In this document: piece after piece, positions 31,894-44,112 of the stretch | Layout of the letters: every line of letters starts with the position of its first letter | Position numbering within the stretch: the stretch's first letter is position 1 | Assembly (NCBI GenBank): GCA_009760885.1 | Contig: CM019719.1 | Span: 35,505,584-35,569,583 of the forward strand | Source: Achatina immaculata | Taxonomy: Eukaryota > Mollusca > Gastropoda > Stylommatophora > Achatinidae | Direction of reading: 5' to 3' | Length of the DNA stretch: 64,000 nucleotides | The notes under the pieces: generated by a model | What the model was told of the DNA's origin: nothing | The model's database searches: none | Seen by the model: only the letters and a program-made list of their open reading frames with translations | Program-made: the position numbers and the translations under genes

Positions 31894-33113
31894 AGTAGAA
31901 ACTCCGATTATCCGAATGTCAGTCATCCGAATCGTCAAATATCCGAACCACTGCTGCACCAAAAATAAACAAATAAATACGTAGCTGTGAGTAAAAACAA
32001 AACATTCAAATTACAGATTTCAGACCAAAAGAGTTTGAATCTTTGAATACTAATGTCACGAATGTTCTCACATTTTTTTTCTTCTATTTATGTGAAAGGA
32101 AATTTGACAACTGAAACTATGTATACAAAAGACATAAATCAATAAATGTAATAAATAAGTAAAGAAACTTCAAAACCTTAACAGAGACCATGAAAATCAG
32201 CAGGCGTCCACGCCCAATGAACATCTACATCGAAAGCAACAAAGTCCAACAACTTAAAGGATTCAAGTATCTTGACTGTATTTTTTTTTTTACAGAAGAT
32301 GATAGGTTTGACAGAGAAATCCAAGTTAGAAAATAAAGACCTAATGCCATTTCATATCAGCTACCCCCGCTGCTTTCCCATCCCAACATAACACTCAAAG
32401 TCAAAAGACAACTAATTAATAACATATTTATACCAACGTTGTGCTACCAATACCAAACAAGGGCACTAACCAAGAAACAGCAAAAATAAAATATCCACAT
32501 GTGAAATGAGATGCCTAAGAAAAACAGCAAAAGTCACTAGGAGGGACAAGATAAGAAATAACGACATAAGACAGTTGGTAGGAACTACCTCATGCCTACA
32601 AATCTGTACACACAGAAGCAAAGAATTAAGTGGTTTGGCCACTTAATGAGAATTACAGTCAGCCGCGATGGCTTTCAACCAAAGGACTACAGGACAAAGG
32701 CCAAGAGGAAGATGCCAGTAAAAGATGGATAGATGGAGTTATAGAAACACTCGCAAAGTATGGCATGAATATCACACAGGCCACTCATATGGTCCAAAAT
32801 GCCAACTGTATCTCCCCTTGACACATCACAGTACAAGAGCAAGGATAAAGTGAAGTAAGCAAGTAAAGTAAGTACTTCAAAACATTTAGTTATTACATAT
32901 ATTTACAAACAGTTTCTTTCATAAAAAGCAATTATTTTGTGTAATAAATCACATTTCAAAATACAGCAGCAATACTCTTGCATTCAATAACAAATTTTGG
33001 GCTTAACGGCAGTTATAAACTGGGTACGTTCATGCATGCTTTACTATCCGAACTGTGTGAACAACCGAATCACTTTGGTCCCAGTTTAGTTTGAACAATC
33101 GACGTTCTCCTAC
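31894..33113. mobile_element. Pogo/Tigger-like element with TIRs, containing a LINE fragment
   Basis: The left end AGTAGAAACTCCGATTATCC and the inverted right end GTAGGAGAACGTCGATTG are similar and match the CGATTATCCGAA style of pogo/Tigger ends. ATCCGAA motifs recur subterminally. No transposase was recognised. The middle is occupied by a LINE relic at 32195-32870. Confidence 0.55.
32195..32870 (+). pseudogene. LINE fragment with (AAGT)n-like tail
   Basis: Readable pieces are VQQLKGFKYL, EIQVRK, LKVKRQLINNIFIPTLCYQY, TRALTKKQ, WFGHLMRITV and RWIDGVIETLAKYGMNITQ. The tail region GTAAGCAAGTAAAGTAAGTA resembles a tetranucleotide tail. Many stops are present. This LINE differs from families A-D. 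Confidence 0.75.
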
Positions 33114-33411
33114 CTATATGTTTTGGCAAAAACAGCTGCTCTACCAGTTTCTCCACCGTGACCTCCCTTTCACCGATTGTGTAAGAACAGTTTAAAACTG
33201 ACTGGCAAGGTTTTTCAGTAACAATCTGACATTTCTAGATCGTCAGTCACAAGAAGGGAAGAACATTTGATACCCAAACAAACCAAGATTCTAACGATTA
33301 TGCAGCCTAACAACAAAACAAAAAAAAACACATTTTTTTCCCTTGGTGCCTTGGTTTTTAGGCCTGTTCCTGGGATTATCTGGGGCGCCGATTCGGAAAA
33401 CTGCATTGGAT
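33114..33411. other. No gene recognised
   Basis: Unique-looking sequence. A short minus frame has no domain. Confidence 0.35.
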
Positions 33412-33600
33412 AGACCGCATCAGCTCTAGTTTCTTAGATATGGTTTACATCAGCTGTAGTTTCTTAGATATGGTTGACATCAGCTGTAGTTTCTTAGATA
33501 TGGTTGACATCAGCTCTAGTTTCTTAGATATGGTTGACATCAGCTCTAGTTTCTTAGATATGGTTGACATCAGCTCTAGTTTCTTGGATATGGTTGAATT
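33412..33600. repeat. 30-bp tandem repeat, 6 copies
   Basis: Units of TAGTTTCTTAGATATGGTTG preceded by CATCAGCTCT/CATCAGCTGT. Confidence 0.92.
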
Positions 33601-33989
33601 TATAAAATTTTAGTCCGCTCTCTAACAAATCTCTGCTACAGAATTGGAAAGTCAGAACAAGCTGTCTTATTTGGATGGGAAATTTATGTATTTAATTTAC
33701 CCACATTTTTTTTTTGTGTACAATAACTTTTGTTTCACATCCTTTCCTATAATGCACACTAACATAAAAATGTATAGCTCAAATGATAAAATCGTATTTG
33801 TTTATTTTATTACATAATTATATGCACAAAATTAAGATGGTACATTATGGTTTTCGTAAACTACATAAATTTTTGTATTTCAAAGGTTTCTCAACCTGAT
33901 CTCTTCTAAACAGTTGCGCTGTATAACAGCGTATGATCGTATAGGAGGCGTGTGTATGTTCCCACTCTTATCATTTCATTTTTGCAAAT

Positions 33990-35735
33990 CGAAGGCCGCA
34001 GAGGTTGTGACCACTTCAAGACGGGGCTGCTTAGATCTTCCCGACGTATTTTGTTACTTGTATGTTTGTGGGGAGTACACACTAAAAGCGAGTAGGAAAC
34101 CTATTTCTATTTCTGAGTTTGTTAAAAAAAAAAAGACCGTATGTAGGTTATTTTGGTTTCAAGCATGGAGGTCAAGATAAGCCATGGGCTCCTCATATTG
34201 TATGCATAACTTGTACTGAGCATTTGCGCCAGTGGACAAATATAAAGAGAAGCTACCTGAGATTTGGAGTACCAAAGGTTGGACGGTACCGAAAAAAACC
34301 ACTCTGATGACTGTTATTTTTGTATTGTTAATATCATAGACATCAATAGAAATAATCGTGAAACATGGTCTTGTTCTGGGCTAACTTCAGCCAGAAGTCC
34401 TGTTCCGTACTCGGATTTTGTACCCGTTCCACCTTTCTTTGAATTACCACAGCTCTCAGAGGATGAGCCTTGTGTGTCTGATGCCGCACAAGGTAAAGGA
34501 AGTGGAGGCAGTAACAGTGAATTCCAAACAGCTTCACACAGTGATCGTTTTGATCAGAATGAATTGAGTGATCTGATCAGGGACTTAAATCTTTCCAAGG
34601 AATCTTCTGAACTGCTCGCCTCCAGACCAAAGGAAAAGAATGTACTTCACCTTGGAACAAAAATGACATTTCATCGAAGGAGAGAAAAGAATTTGCTGCC
34701 ATTCTTTACCGAAGACAACAACTTAGTATTTTGTAATGACATTGGAAACCTTGTGAAGAAAATATGTCTTTCAGAATATAACCCAAGTGGGTGCCGTCTT
34801 TTCATCGACAGTTCAAAATGTAGTTTGAAATGTGTTCTGTTAAATAACGGCAATAAATATGGTTTTACTCCAAATGCCCATTCCACCACAATGAAAGAAG
34901 AGTACAAGGCCATCTCTTTAGTCTTAGAAAAGATAAATTACCAAGAACATTAATGGGTGATTTGTGTAGACTTCAAGATGGTTAATTTTCTTCTTGGTCA
35001 AAAAAGTACCTACGCAAGGTATCCTTGCTTTTTATGCCTTTCGGATAGTAGAGCCAAACATGAACATTTGACCAAAAAAAAAAAAAAGATTAGCCTCCGA
35101 GGGAATATGTGATAGTTTGAGGACAAAATATAATCAATGAACCTTTGGTAACACGAGATAGAATGATACTGCCACCTCTACACATAAAGCTAGGTCTGAT
35201 GAAAAATTTGTAAAGGTTTTGAATAAAGACGGTTCGTGCATTGAATACATAATGCATAAGCTACCTGGACTTACCATTGAAAAACTGAAGGCAGGAACTG
35301 TCGATGGTCCACAGATCAAACAACTTATAAATGGCTCACATTTCCTAGCATCAGTGAATGAAATTGAATCATGTACTTGGTCTTCATTTGTTCTTGTTGT
35401 GAAAATCTTTCTTGGCAACAAGAAGGCAGACAACTACACACAGTTAGTAGACGATATGCTCTTTCATTTCAACAGGCTTGGCTGTAACATGAGTATTAAA
35501 ATCCATTATCTGCATAGTCACTTTGTAGAGAACCTTGGTGACTTAAGCGAAGAGCAAGGTGAAAGATTTCACCAAGACATTAAAAAAAATGGAAGCCAGA
35601 TAGATACCAAGGAAGATGGGATGCACACATAATGGCAGACTATTGTTGAAATCTTATTCGGGATTGTCCTGGCAGATCCCACTCTCTGAAGTCTTACAAA
35701 AGGAGCTTCTTGTTTGTCGAATGAGTGGAAAGTTT
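33990..35735 (+). pseudogene. Pseudogene of a widespread uncharacterised protein family
   Basis: Consecutive segments in shifting frames read as one protein. The N-terminus has a Cys pair motif (CLDLPDVFCYLYVCGEYT), then GYFGFKHGGQDKPWAPHIVC, CTEHLRQW, HSDDCYFC, SARSPVPYSDFVPVPP, an acidic/Ser linker, ELSDLIRDLNLSKESSELL, then CRLFIDSSKCSLKCVLLNNG, the FLGNKKADNYTQLVDDML region, LGCNMSIKIHYLHSHF and ENLGDLSEEQGERFHQDI. From memory this order matches large uncharacterised families present in many copies in aphids, cnidarians and other animals, probably transposon-associated; no search was possible. The lack of introns, at least four frameshifts and a gap near 35080-35150 make this copy dead. 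Confidence 0.7.
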
Positions 35736-36575
35736 TATCATAAAGTTATGCTTTTGGTATAAAATAAGTAGATTTCCATGTGGTACACTTTTCTTTTTTA
35801 AATTTTTAATATGTTTCCTTCATGCTTAAAAGATATTAAAATATATTAAAGTATCCTGAATTATTATTGGCGAGCAGAGTGAAGAGTAAAATGTTTACTT
35901 GGTGCTTATTATTTTACTGTGCTTATTCATTAGTGCTTATCTATATTTTCACTTCTTTCCTCCATCTTACTTCTCTACTTCTTTCTTGATTTATCTTTAT
36001 CGTCGCCAATTGAGATTTCACTTGTGCTTACGGCTTAAATCGCTAGCCTAATGCAATGAGATAGTGCCCAATGAAGTAATGCTGTGCCTGGAACACTCTT
36101 AATTACTGAGCCCCTCCATACGATCCACTGTCCAGACTCTTTTGCACACCCCCCCCCCATTTCTACCCCCAGTTGGTGTCTATATAAGCTCTCCTACATA
36201 GCATTTAGTTGGTTGGGAAAATAAGTTATCTCATTCGCCTCTTGCTCCACCAATAATATAAATAACTACTCAGAAGGCATACATTTATCAAGGCAAATAA
36301 GTTAGTTTTATTAATAACACCGGACGCCACACATGCCTATATCAAATAACATATAACACACACGACATGTCTATCCACAGCAGTTAACATCACGCACGAA
36401 AAACATTGAGCACGCCATGAACATTAACATGAACATAACAAAGGCGGCTCTCCAACTGACGCTATTAATTATTCAGTCTCTACAAATCTCTTTTCTTCAG
36501 CAGCTCTTGCAATACATATTCCTTATTAATCAAGAGCTGGCTACACTCCCTTAATACAAAATAGGAGCTACTTGC
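35736..36575. other. No gene recognised
   Basis: AT-rich sequence; a C-run lies near 36150. Confidence 0.35.
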
Positions 36576-36860
36576 CAACTCATACTCATTCATTCATTCA
36601 TTCATTTATTTACATGTCCCTTGCAGAACTTTGCCTCTCTAACAGCACTCCTGTAGGCCTCTCGGTCGTGAGCAAGATCGCCTGCTGCTTATGCATCCAT
36701 TTGCAGAACATCAACGATGTCTTGCAGCCATCTTCTCCTTGGTCTTCCTCTCTTTCTTTTTTCCATTATGTACCCTTCCAAGATGGTTTTCTCTAGATTA
36801 TCATGAAGTTAAATGTGTCCAAAATATTTAAGTTTCCTCTCTTTAATTCTCTTTACTAGA
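36576..36860 (-). mobile_element. LINE family C, copy C5: 3' end with (GAAT)n tail
   Basis: The minus strand encodes the C-terminal region (YFGHI-like near 36830, LEKTILEGYIME, the RGRPR region, HDREAYRSAVREAKF). It ends in GAATGAATGAATGAATG (+ strand CATT repeats, 36588-36607). Confidence 0.88.
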
Positions 36861-37060
36861 CAGCCTTCTCGTGAACCTGTCATGAGTTATTGTCAAAAAT
36901 GCTGTTTTGACTAGCGTCACTTTTCTGTGCTCATCAATCATCTGCTTAGTACACGTTAAAACGTGAAGTTGATGTCCAAGTGAACGTTTCAGGCAATTTA
37001 CCCTTGTCTGATCAGCAAACTTCACTTTAAATCGCAACATAGTATTTGTTGCGCTTCTTT
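36861..37060. repeat. Dispersed repeat family G, copy G1
   Basis: About 190 bp starting TTCTCGTGAACCTGTCAT and ending near TTTAAATCGCAACATAGTAT. It matches G2 at 59025-59200 in the same orientation with roughly 85-90% identity by eye. Type unknown; no coding sequence. Confidence 0.75.
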
Positions 37061-37261
37061 TTTTTTTTAAACAGTATATTTTCTTCGTGTATCGCTAATT
37101 GAAGCGTGCTATAGCTTCCACTCTTTTTTAAGCAATAAAGTACAAGTTATATACAATTTAATTTGATATTTTTCTACATTTCGTCCCACCTCTACTTCTT
37201 CCAGTTTTATTATCGTACCTGCGTGATTTTTTTAAACAACTCAAGACGTACCTGAATTAAT

Positions 37262-37945
37262 TATTTCTTTCACAAAGTATTTTCAGCTGTGCTAAATAAC
37301 TATTTCAGCTCCACTAAATAACTACTTTCAGCTGCTCTAAATAACTACTTTCACCTGTGCTAAATAACTACTTTCAGCTGCGCTAAATAATACCATTTTC
37401 AGCTCCGCTAAATAACTACTTTCAGCTGTGCTAAATAACTACTTTCAGGTGCGTTAAACAACTACTTTCAGCTGCGCTAAATAAGTATTTTCAGCTGTGC
37501 TAAATAACTATTTTCAACTGTGCTAAATAACTATTTCAGCTGCTCTAAATAACTACTTTCAGCTGCGCTAAATAACTACTTTCAGCTGCGCTAAATAATA
37601 CTATTTTCAGATCCGCTAAATAACTATTTTCAGCTGTGCTAAATAACTACGTCAGCTGTGATAAATAACTACTTTCAGCTGTGCTAAATAACTACTTCAG
37701 CTGTGCTAAATAACTACTTTCAGCTGCGCTAAATAATTACCTTCAGCTGCGCTAAATAATACTATTTTCAGATCCGCTAAATAACTTTCAGCTGTGCTAA
37801 ATCTACTTTCAGCTGCACTAAATAACTACTTTCAGCTGCGCTAAATAATACTATTTTCATCTCCGCTAAATAATACTATTTTCAGCTACGCTAAATAACT
37901 ATTTTCAGCTGTGCTAAATAAATATTTTCAGCTGTGTTAAATGAC
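37262..37945. repeat. About 23-bp minisatellite, about 29 copies
   Basis: Units contain TTTCAGCTGCGCTAAATAAC with variants (GTGC, GCTC, ATCC) and two spacer lengths (CTAC or TACTAT). Confidence 0.92.
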
Positions 37946-38149
37946 AGTCTAGGGATTTTTTTCCCAGAAGAGGCAAAAGGTTAGTGAAGAAATTTTGGCT
38001 CTTTCCTCAAAGCAATATCCAGCAGAAGAACGTAGGCAGAAATATCCACTTCGCCAGTTTCATGGTAGGTGGAAAGCGATGTGGCGCACTCGGTGATCGT
38101 GATATGTTCCAAAAACATTAACTCCCAAGATTCCAGCCATACATCTTTT

Positions 38150-38284
38150 AAAGAAATGTCCGAAAATTCTTGAAATATTTTTGTAACAAATAGGAAACAA
38201 CAAGGCTTTTGCACAGTAAAATAACAGAACACAGTGGTGTATGGTTATATCTTGAAAAAAAATCATAAACAAAGCACTCTTAGA

Positions 38285-38288
<4 letters not shown>
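38150..38288 (-). repeat. Family E repeat, left part of a copy split by LINE D
   Basis: AACAGAACACAGTGG through AGACACGAGAGAG aligns with 44145-44210 of copy E2. The copy continues at 43989 on the other side of LINE D. Confidence 0.65.

Positions 38289-38340
<52 letters not shown>
38289..38340. repeat. (GA)n microsatellite at LINE D 3' junction
   Basis: About 20 GA repeats directly after the element's tail. A second GA tract borders the 5' end at 43953. Confidence 0.95.
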
Positions 38341-38342
<2 letters not shown>

Positions 38343-38762
38343 TGAATGAATGAATGAATTAATGAATAATCTTTATTTTTCAAGGGTAAAGAATTGGGCA
38401 CGCAGGCCCGTCTTACATTCTGCCCTTCATCATTCCATCTTTCATTCTTCCCACACACTTGATTTAGTACAAATATACAAATTAAATTAGGAAAAAAACA
38501 TATCAAAAGAGTGTAAGATTTAACTACTACATTCAAAGTAAAAGAGAAGAAGTAATTAACCTAATAAAATAGCACTCACGCACACATACATACGCAGACA
38601 TATAAATAAACAAAAATACATTGTAAATACAGATCTTCTAACATATGTTTTTTAACAGACATTAAAATAATTTCTAACAATATCTAACAAGCTGCTTTTC
38701 TAACTATGTCATTTTAGTACTTGATGGTTGGCGAGTCACGTGTTGAGAGAGTGCTGGTTATT

Positions 38763-41606
38763 TTATGGAGGCATATAATTACAAGCAAGTAAATAATGAA
38801 ACAGGTTTGAGTTAAAGGATGAAGTATTACCAATGGATTTTAAATGGTAGGGGAGGGTGTTCCAGAGCTGTACTGCAGAGTATGCAAGGCTTTTCTTGTA
38901 CAGATCAATCCTGGGTTTAGGAAGAAGGCAGTTTTTTAAACGCTGGCTATGTTTAGTATTATACGTAAACAGTGACCACAAGTAAGGCGGAGCATTGTGC
39001 GACAGAATTCTCTGAACAAACTTAACTTTGTTAAAAATGATTCTATTTTTGAGGGGTAGAATTTTGAGTTGTTTGTGTTGATCTACAGTCTGTACTGGGT
39101 GTTTGTCACACATAAGATTTAATGCTCGCTTGTGAAGTGAGTGGAGCCTTTTTGTGTTTGAGACTGAGCATCCATCCCAGATTATGGAACAGTAATCTAC
39201 GTGTGTTTGTATGTGTGATATGTAGTATATCTTTCTGTGTCTTTGTCGATAAAGTGTTTAATTTTGACTAATTGGTAAACTTTCTGTGCAGTCAAGTTTG
39301 TTAGGTTATGTATGTGAGAATTCCAAGTTAAATGCTGATCAATGATGAGTCCTAGGGTTTTATGATCATGAACATTTTCTATTGCCTTAGTCCCAGCACA
39401 AAGCTGTAGAGAAGTTTTTGTTGCATTCTGCAGTTTCTGTCTAGTAGTGATGAGCATGGATTTTGTTTTGTTGGTGTTTATCAACATACCATTTTTATTA
39501 CTCCATTTAATCAAACTGTTTATATCATTTTGGAGCGTTGTCTGTAGTTTATTGATGTCATAGTCACTATTGTAAACAGTACAGTCATCAGCGAAAAGAT
39601 CACATGAAGAGTGCTTTTAAATGTAGTGGTAGGTCGTTAATATAGGTAGCAAAGAGAAGAGGACCAAGAATGGAGCCTTGAGGAATACCAGTATCAACCA
39701 CAGACGAGCCAGATATTTTGTTTCTAAAGCAAACTACTTGTTTTCTACCTGAGAGAAAAGATGTAATAAATTTTGTTAGGCCAGGGTGTAATCTATAGCC
39801 TTTCAGCTTTTTTGCAAGAATTTCATGATCAATCATGTCGAAGGCTTTCTTGAAATCAACAAAGACAGCACCACACAATTTGTCATCATTTATATTAGAC
39901 AGCCAGCTTTCTGTCATTTTAGTTAATGCTGTGTGGCAGGAGTAATTTGGTCTAAAACCTGACTGACTGTCTATTAGTAGATTGTTTTTCTTGCATGTGG
40001 AGCAGAGTTAACTTGTGTATATGCTTTTCAAGAGGTTTAGATAGTGATGACAGAATGGATATGGGTCTACAGTTTGAGAGGTCACTAGTCTGTCCAGATT
40101 TAAAAAGAGGAAAAACTTTGGCGAGTTTAAAAGCGTCAGGGAAATATTGTTTGTCAATGCACAAATTGTATAAGTATGTTAGTGTGTCTGTGATAACTGG
40201 TGCAGTAGAGCGTAGTATCTTGTTCTAATGTCATCACATCCTGCTGAGTTAGTGTTCTTTAAGGACCGGATGCAGTTATAAACCTCACCGACTGTGAGGA
40301 AAAGAATATTAATTTGTTTTAGCTTCACACATTTACTGTCGCTGAAAGTTTTCAACACGCTCAGGTCGCAATTTGGGGTCGGTAATGAAGATTTTAGAAT
40401 ACTAATTTCTTCCCTAAAATATTCACTGAAGTTAGTGCAAGTATGTTCACTGTTAAGTGTTTGTGGGTCAGTTTGCTTCCTTTTATTTACTAGAGTATTA
40501 ATTGCTTTCCAGATTGATTTACTATCAGTTTTGTCTTTCACTAAATTTCTGAAGTAATTTTTCTTTTCCTGCCTAATTAAATACTGCACCTTATTTCTAA
40601 GTGAACGATAGCTACTGAAATTTCTGCTTTTGTGAGCTTCATCCCGTTTCCTCATGAGTTGCAATATATCAGGAGTTATCCACGGGGATTTTGTTACGTG
40701 TTTTACTCTCATTTCTTTGATGGTGACATGCTTGTCAAAAATATTTCGAAATATCTTGATCCAGTATTCGATAGCCTCATCTGGATTTGTTAACTGGAAA
40801 ACGTACGTAAGAGGTGAAGCTTTTAGATCAGTTAAAAATAATTCCAAGTTAAAGTTTTTAAAGTTTCTATATCTGATGTTGGTATGTTTGTGTTTAGGCA
40901 TTTTATACCCTTTATGTGACCACGTACAGCAGACCGGGTAGTGATCACTCAGCGACACATGAGGGACAGTACATTCAGTAATGTTTCCTGGATCAGCTAC
41001 ATAAATATGATCTATTAGTGTTGATGATGATTCAGCTACTCTAGTAGGTTTGTTAACAATTTGGGAGAAGTTGTAAGATGTTAAAATGTTCTTCCATGTA
41101 GGATTTGGCTGATTAAGATCTATATTGAAGTCGCCTAGAATGATTATGTCCTTGAATTTATAAGTTACAGCATCATCCATCATGGTCGCAAAGTGATCAT
41201 ACCACTCGGCTGAAGCATTTGGATTTCGGTATATTTAACTAATTAGAATTGGACTAAGATTTGATATTTTGATTTCTAGCATAATACATTCAACCTCTGA
41301 TGTTTCCAGGTCTTCTCTTCTACAAAATTTAATTGTGTTAGAAATGTAAACGACTAAACCTGTCTCTAGCTTCCTAGTTGGGTCGCGCCTGATCAAATTA
41401 AAACCATATATTCTTATATCATTGTCTGTGATGTTTTTAAGTAATCTGCTTTCAGAAAAGTCAAAAATATGAAAATGTTGTTGAAGTATATGTGTAACCT
41501 CAGGGAGTTTTCCTAACAAATGATAAACATTTAAGTGGCCAACACGTAGGCCATCGTGTCGCAGCCATTCCTCCATTTTCTGAGTCATTTTATAACAATG
41601 TAACAA
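38763..41606 (-). pseudogene. LINE D ORF2: APE endonuclease and reverse transcriptase
   Basis: The N-terminal endonuclease begins LRVGHLNVYHLLGKLPEV (near 41550), then IIILGDFNIDL (about 41150), LIDHIYVADPG and VSLSDHYPVCC with the catalytic SDH. A linker follows with WITPDILQLMRKRDEA. RT blocks: FKLAKVFPLFKSG and NCRPISILSSLSKPLEK (about 40130-40050), FVDFKKAFDMIDHEIL (about 39870), GIPQGSILGPLLFATYINDL (about 39690), catalytic FADDCTVYNSDYD (about 39590) and WSNKNGMLINTNKTKSML. The C-terminal LCLLPKPRIDLYKKSL-like and AVQLWNTLPYHLKS segment is typical of CR1-type elements. Frame breaks occur near 41230, 40180, 39950, 39600 and 39200. Confidence 0.88.
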
Positions 41607-41936
41607 ATATTATATTTCAGTAAAAATAAAATAACTGGTCAGACAGACTTATTCGTGCAACAGTCAGACTTCAATCATACAATTATAGGTATACGTTTAA
41701 GCTAGTAGAGATAATGAATATAACTAAGTTTATAATATACTGACAAATAATGGAAAAAAGTACAAAAATCAACAATGCAATGAACGTTATGTAAGTGTAA
41801 ATTGTAAAAGACTTGATGACAAAAACACTAAGAAATGTTTGTTCTGCTGTAAGAACTTCTGTGGTTCTTTTTTTTTTTTTTTGTTCAGTTAAATTTATCT
41901 ACAGAAGTTAAAAAGTGCTGGAAGTTTTCAAGCTAT

Positions 41937-43881
41937 CTAGTGTCTGTATGTGGGTGTTGAGTGTTGACTGTGTAGTAGGGACATCATATACGCGTGGCTC
42001 AGAGCTGCAGGACTAAACTGCATTAGATATTGTAGCTGAAAGTTCCACAGATAATGATTCGAGGTTCTTGTGTTTGTGTCCTGTACAGTTGTTGTGGTAT
42101 TCCTAAGTGGTGATTGTGCAGGAGTCTCCATATTGTTCGCTGTACTAAGTGTTGGTATAATTTGTTGAGCTCGCCGTGTAGGCAGGGGCGGGAACATGGA
42201 ATCGTATAGTGGGCCAGTGGATGGAGTGGGCAATGGTAGAGAGGCAGAGGGTGGTGTTTCTGAGGGTCCTTGGAGTCTTGTAGTTGGTGTAGAGTGTGTG
42301 TTTCTGGAGCTACGAGATGTGGGTGGCTGTCTAAACTGTTTCTGGCTATTTTAGTATTTTGTTATGTTCTGCTCAGTTCTTGCTGGATATTTGATATTTT
42401 TGGCAAGGATGCTGCTGCCAGTCTTGTTAATGTGGATGTGGAACCTATAAAGGCGTTTTTGGGAGCACCTGTGGCTGAAGTAAAAAAAAATGGTGTGTTG
42501 TTTATAAATACTACTGTGTTCTGTAGACAGAATGTTTTTAGTATTTTGTTATTTATATCACCATACGACGTCCAGGACCAGAACAAGGTGGAATGATGGA
42601 TGAAATGTTGATGGAAGTGTTAGGGTATTTTTTCTTGATGGTGGATATCAAGTCCTGTATATCAGAGGGCCGAAGACTCTGGCCGATCATGCTGTCATTA
42701 ATGCCAACATGTACGGTCGTTCTCGTCACTCTCTGATCGACATAAAGTCGTCTCAGTGTCTGCGTTAGTTTTATAATACCAGCTCCAGGTACTGGCATGA
42801 CTGAGACAGTGTCTTCAGAGGTAACTGACATCCGCTCACCATAGATTTCTTTAAGTAAGGAATCTCCGCTTATCAAGTGTGTCGTATATTCTTTGATGTT
42901 GTTACTGTGTTGTTGTGTATCTTGTTCTTGTTGATGTTTATGAGACCGTGACTGAGGAGTGGATGTCTTGTTTGAGATATCTGTGTGGGTTCTTGTTGCT
43001 TTATGGTTATGTAAAGTGGGGCTATCTTGTAAAGCTTGAAACCTATTACTTACCTGCACATCAATAGGGTAAGCTAAATTTTCAGGTGCTACCTTTATAG
43101 GTGTTGTGGTGCTGGTGTGTTTCTCTTGTGCAGCTCTTTGCTGTGGTGTGTGTTCTGTGTTGATATCTGGTGCACTTGTGCATGAATTTACAGCCATATT
43201 GTCTGTGTCAGCAGTCACTTCTTGAATACCTGTCATCACTTCCTTGCTGTGTCTGCGTGGCTCACTCTGCCATTCAGATATCTTGAGTCTCAATTTAGCA
43301 TTTTCGTCTCTCAGTGACGTAAGTTCAGCTCTGAGACTATCATTCTCCAGCTTGAATGAGTGCTTAATCTCCGCTGCCATGTCAGTAATAAGGTTTATGA
43401 CGAGGTCTTTGACTACATGAAGTATGTTCTGGCTACATAATGTAGCTAATTTTTCCTCGACAACTCTAGGCTGCTGAGATACATGTGGTGAATCAGCCAC
43501 ACTAGAGGGAGAGAACTCTGGCGCTGGAGCTTCACTGTCGTCTCGGTTTTCCACATCAGCTAAACTGTTGCTGGTGGAGTGTTCTAGCATTGTCTGAACG
43601 TCAGTGGGTTCAGCTGAGCTGCTTGCCTGATCTGACAAGGCTTTATCAGTAAGATCAACACTGGGGTAGTTGATCAGAGCGACAGTGGTGGTGGTAGCAT
43701 CATCGTGTCTGTCGGAGGTTGTAGTAACTGTCTCGACGTTGCTGGTTGTAAAGTTCTCTTGTTCTTCGTGGCTGGTGGTGACTTGTTCTTGCATGTTGTT
43801 GGTGGTGGTAGCGCCTTGACTGATATCAGTGACGACAGTGTCGTGTCCGTCACTGGTGGTGATGGCCGGTCTGTCACTCAT
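41937..43881 (-). pseudogene. LINE D ORF1 with SGNH-esterase-like domain
   Basis: The start is taken at ATG 43881 (MSDRPAITTSDGHD); the upstream in-frame GTG is less likely. The first half is Thr/Ser-rich with a likely coiled coil (LENDSLRAELTSLRDENAKL). From about residue 330 the domain has HLISGDSLLKEIYGER (GDS block with the nucleophile Ser), TVHVGINDSMIG (GxND-like block) and INISSIIPPCSGPG. Such esterase domains are known in ORF1 of CR1 elements. A frameshift near 42560 moves the remainder to another frame (about 42540-41937), including a Pro/Thr-rich tail that ends at 41937. Confidence 0.75.
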
Positions 43882-43949
43882 GGCAACAGATGACAGAGAT
43901 GACTTCACTGTACCTGACTGTCACAGGAAAGGTTTTAAAGCCTCATCTT

Positions 43950-43952
<3 letters not shown>

Positions 43953-43988
<36 letters not shown>
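43953..43988. repeat. (GA)n microsatellite at LINE D 5' junction
   Basis: About 17 GA repeats bordering the 5' end of LINE D. Confidence 0.95.
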
Positions 43989-43993
<5 letters not shown>

Positions 43994-44112
43994 GACAAGA
44001 GACTTAAATTTCCGGGGACTTTAACCGACAGGACGAGCAGCCATCAAGCTACGAGAGAACAGCGCTTAATCAACTTTGCCATCTAGCACCATCTCCTTTT
44101 TCAAGGTCTAAC
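43989..44112 (-). repeat. Family E repeat, right part of the split copy
   Basis: From ATGACAAGAGACTTAAATTT to CATCTAGCACC it aligns with 44206-44308 of E2, continuing the piece at 38150-38288. Confidence 0.65.

Larger units (their letters stand above)
38341..43952 (-). mobile_element. LINE family D: near full-length CR1-group element
   Basis: About 5.6 kb on the minus strand with a short 5' UTR, ORF1 (43881 to about 41937), ORF2 (about 41606-38763) and a 3' UTR. The 3' UTR ends GACGGGCCTGCGTGCCCAAT, an AATAAAG signal and an (ATTC)n tail. Its 3' end recurs as D2 at 52.12 kb. ORF1 with an esterase-type domain and ORF2 with APE endonuclease plus RT is the CR1-superfamily layout. Frameshifts disable both ORFs. 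The element lies between two (GA)n tracts and splits a family E repeat, so the target was the GA-rich part of E. Confidence 0.88.
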
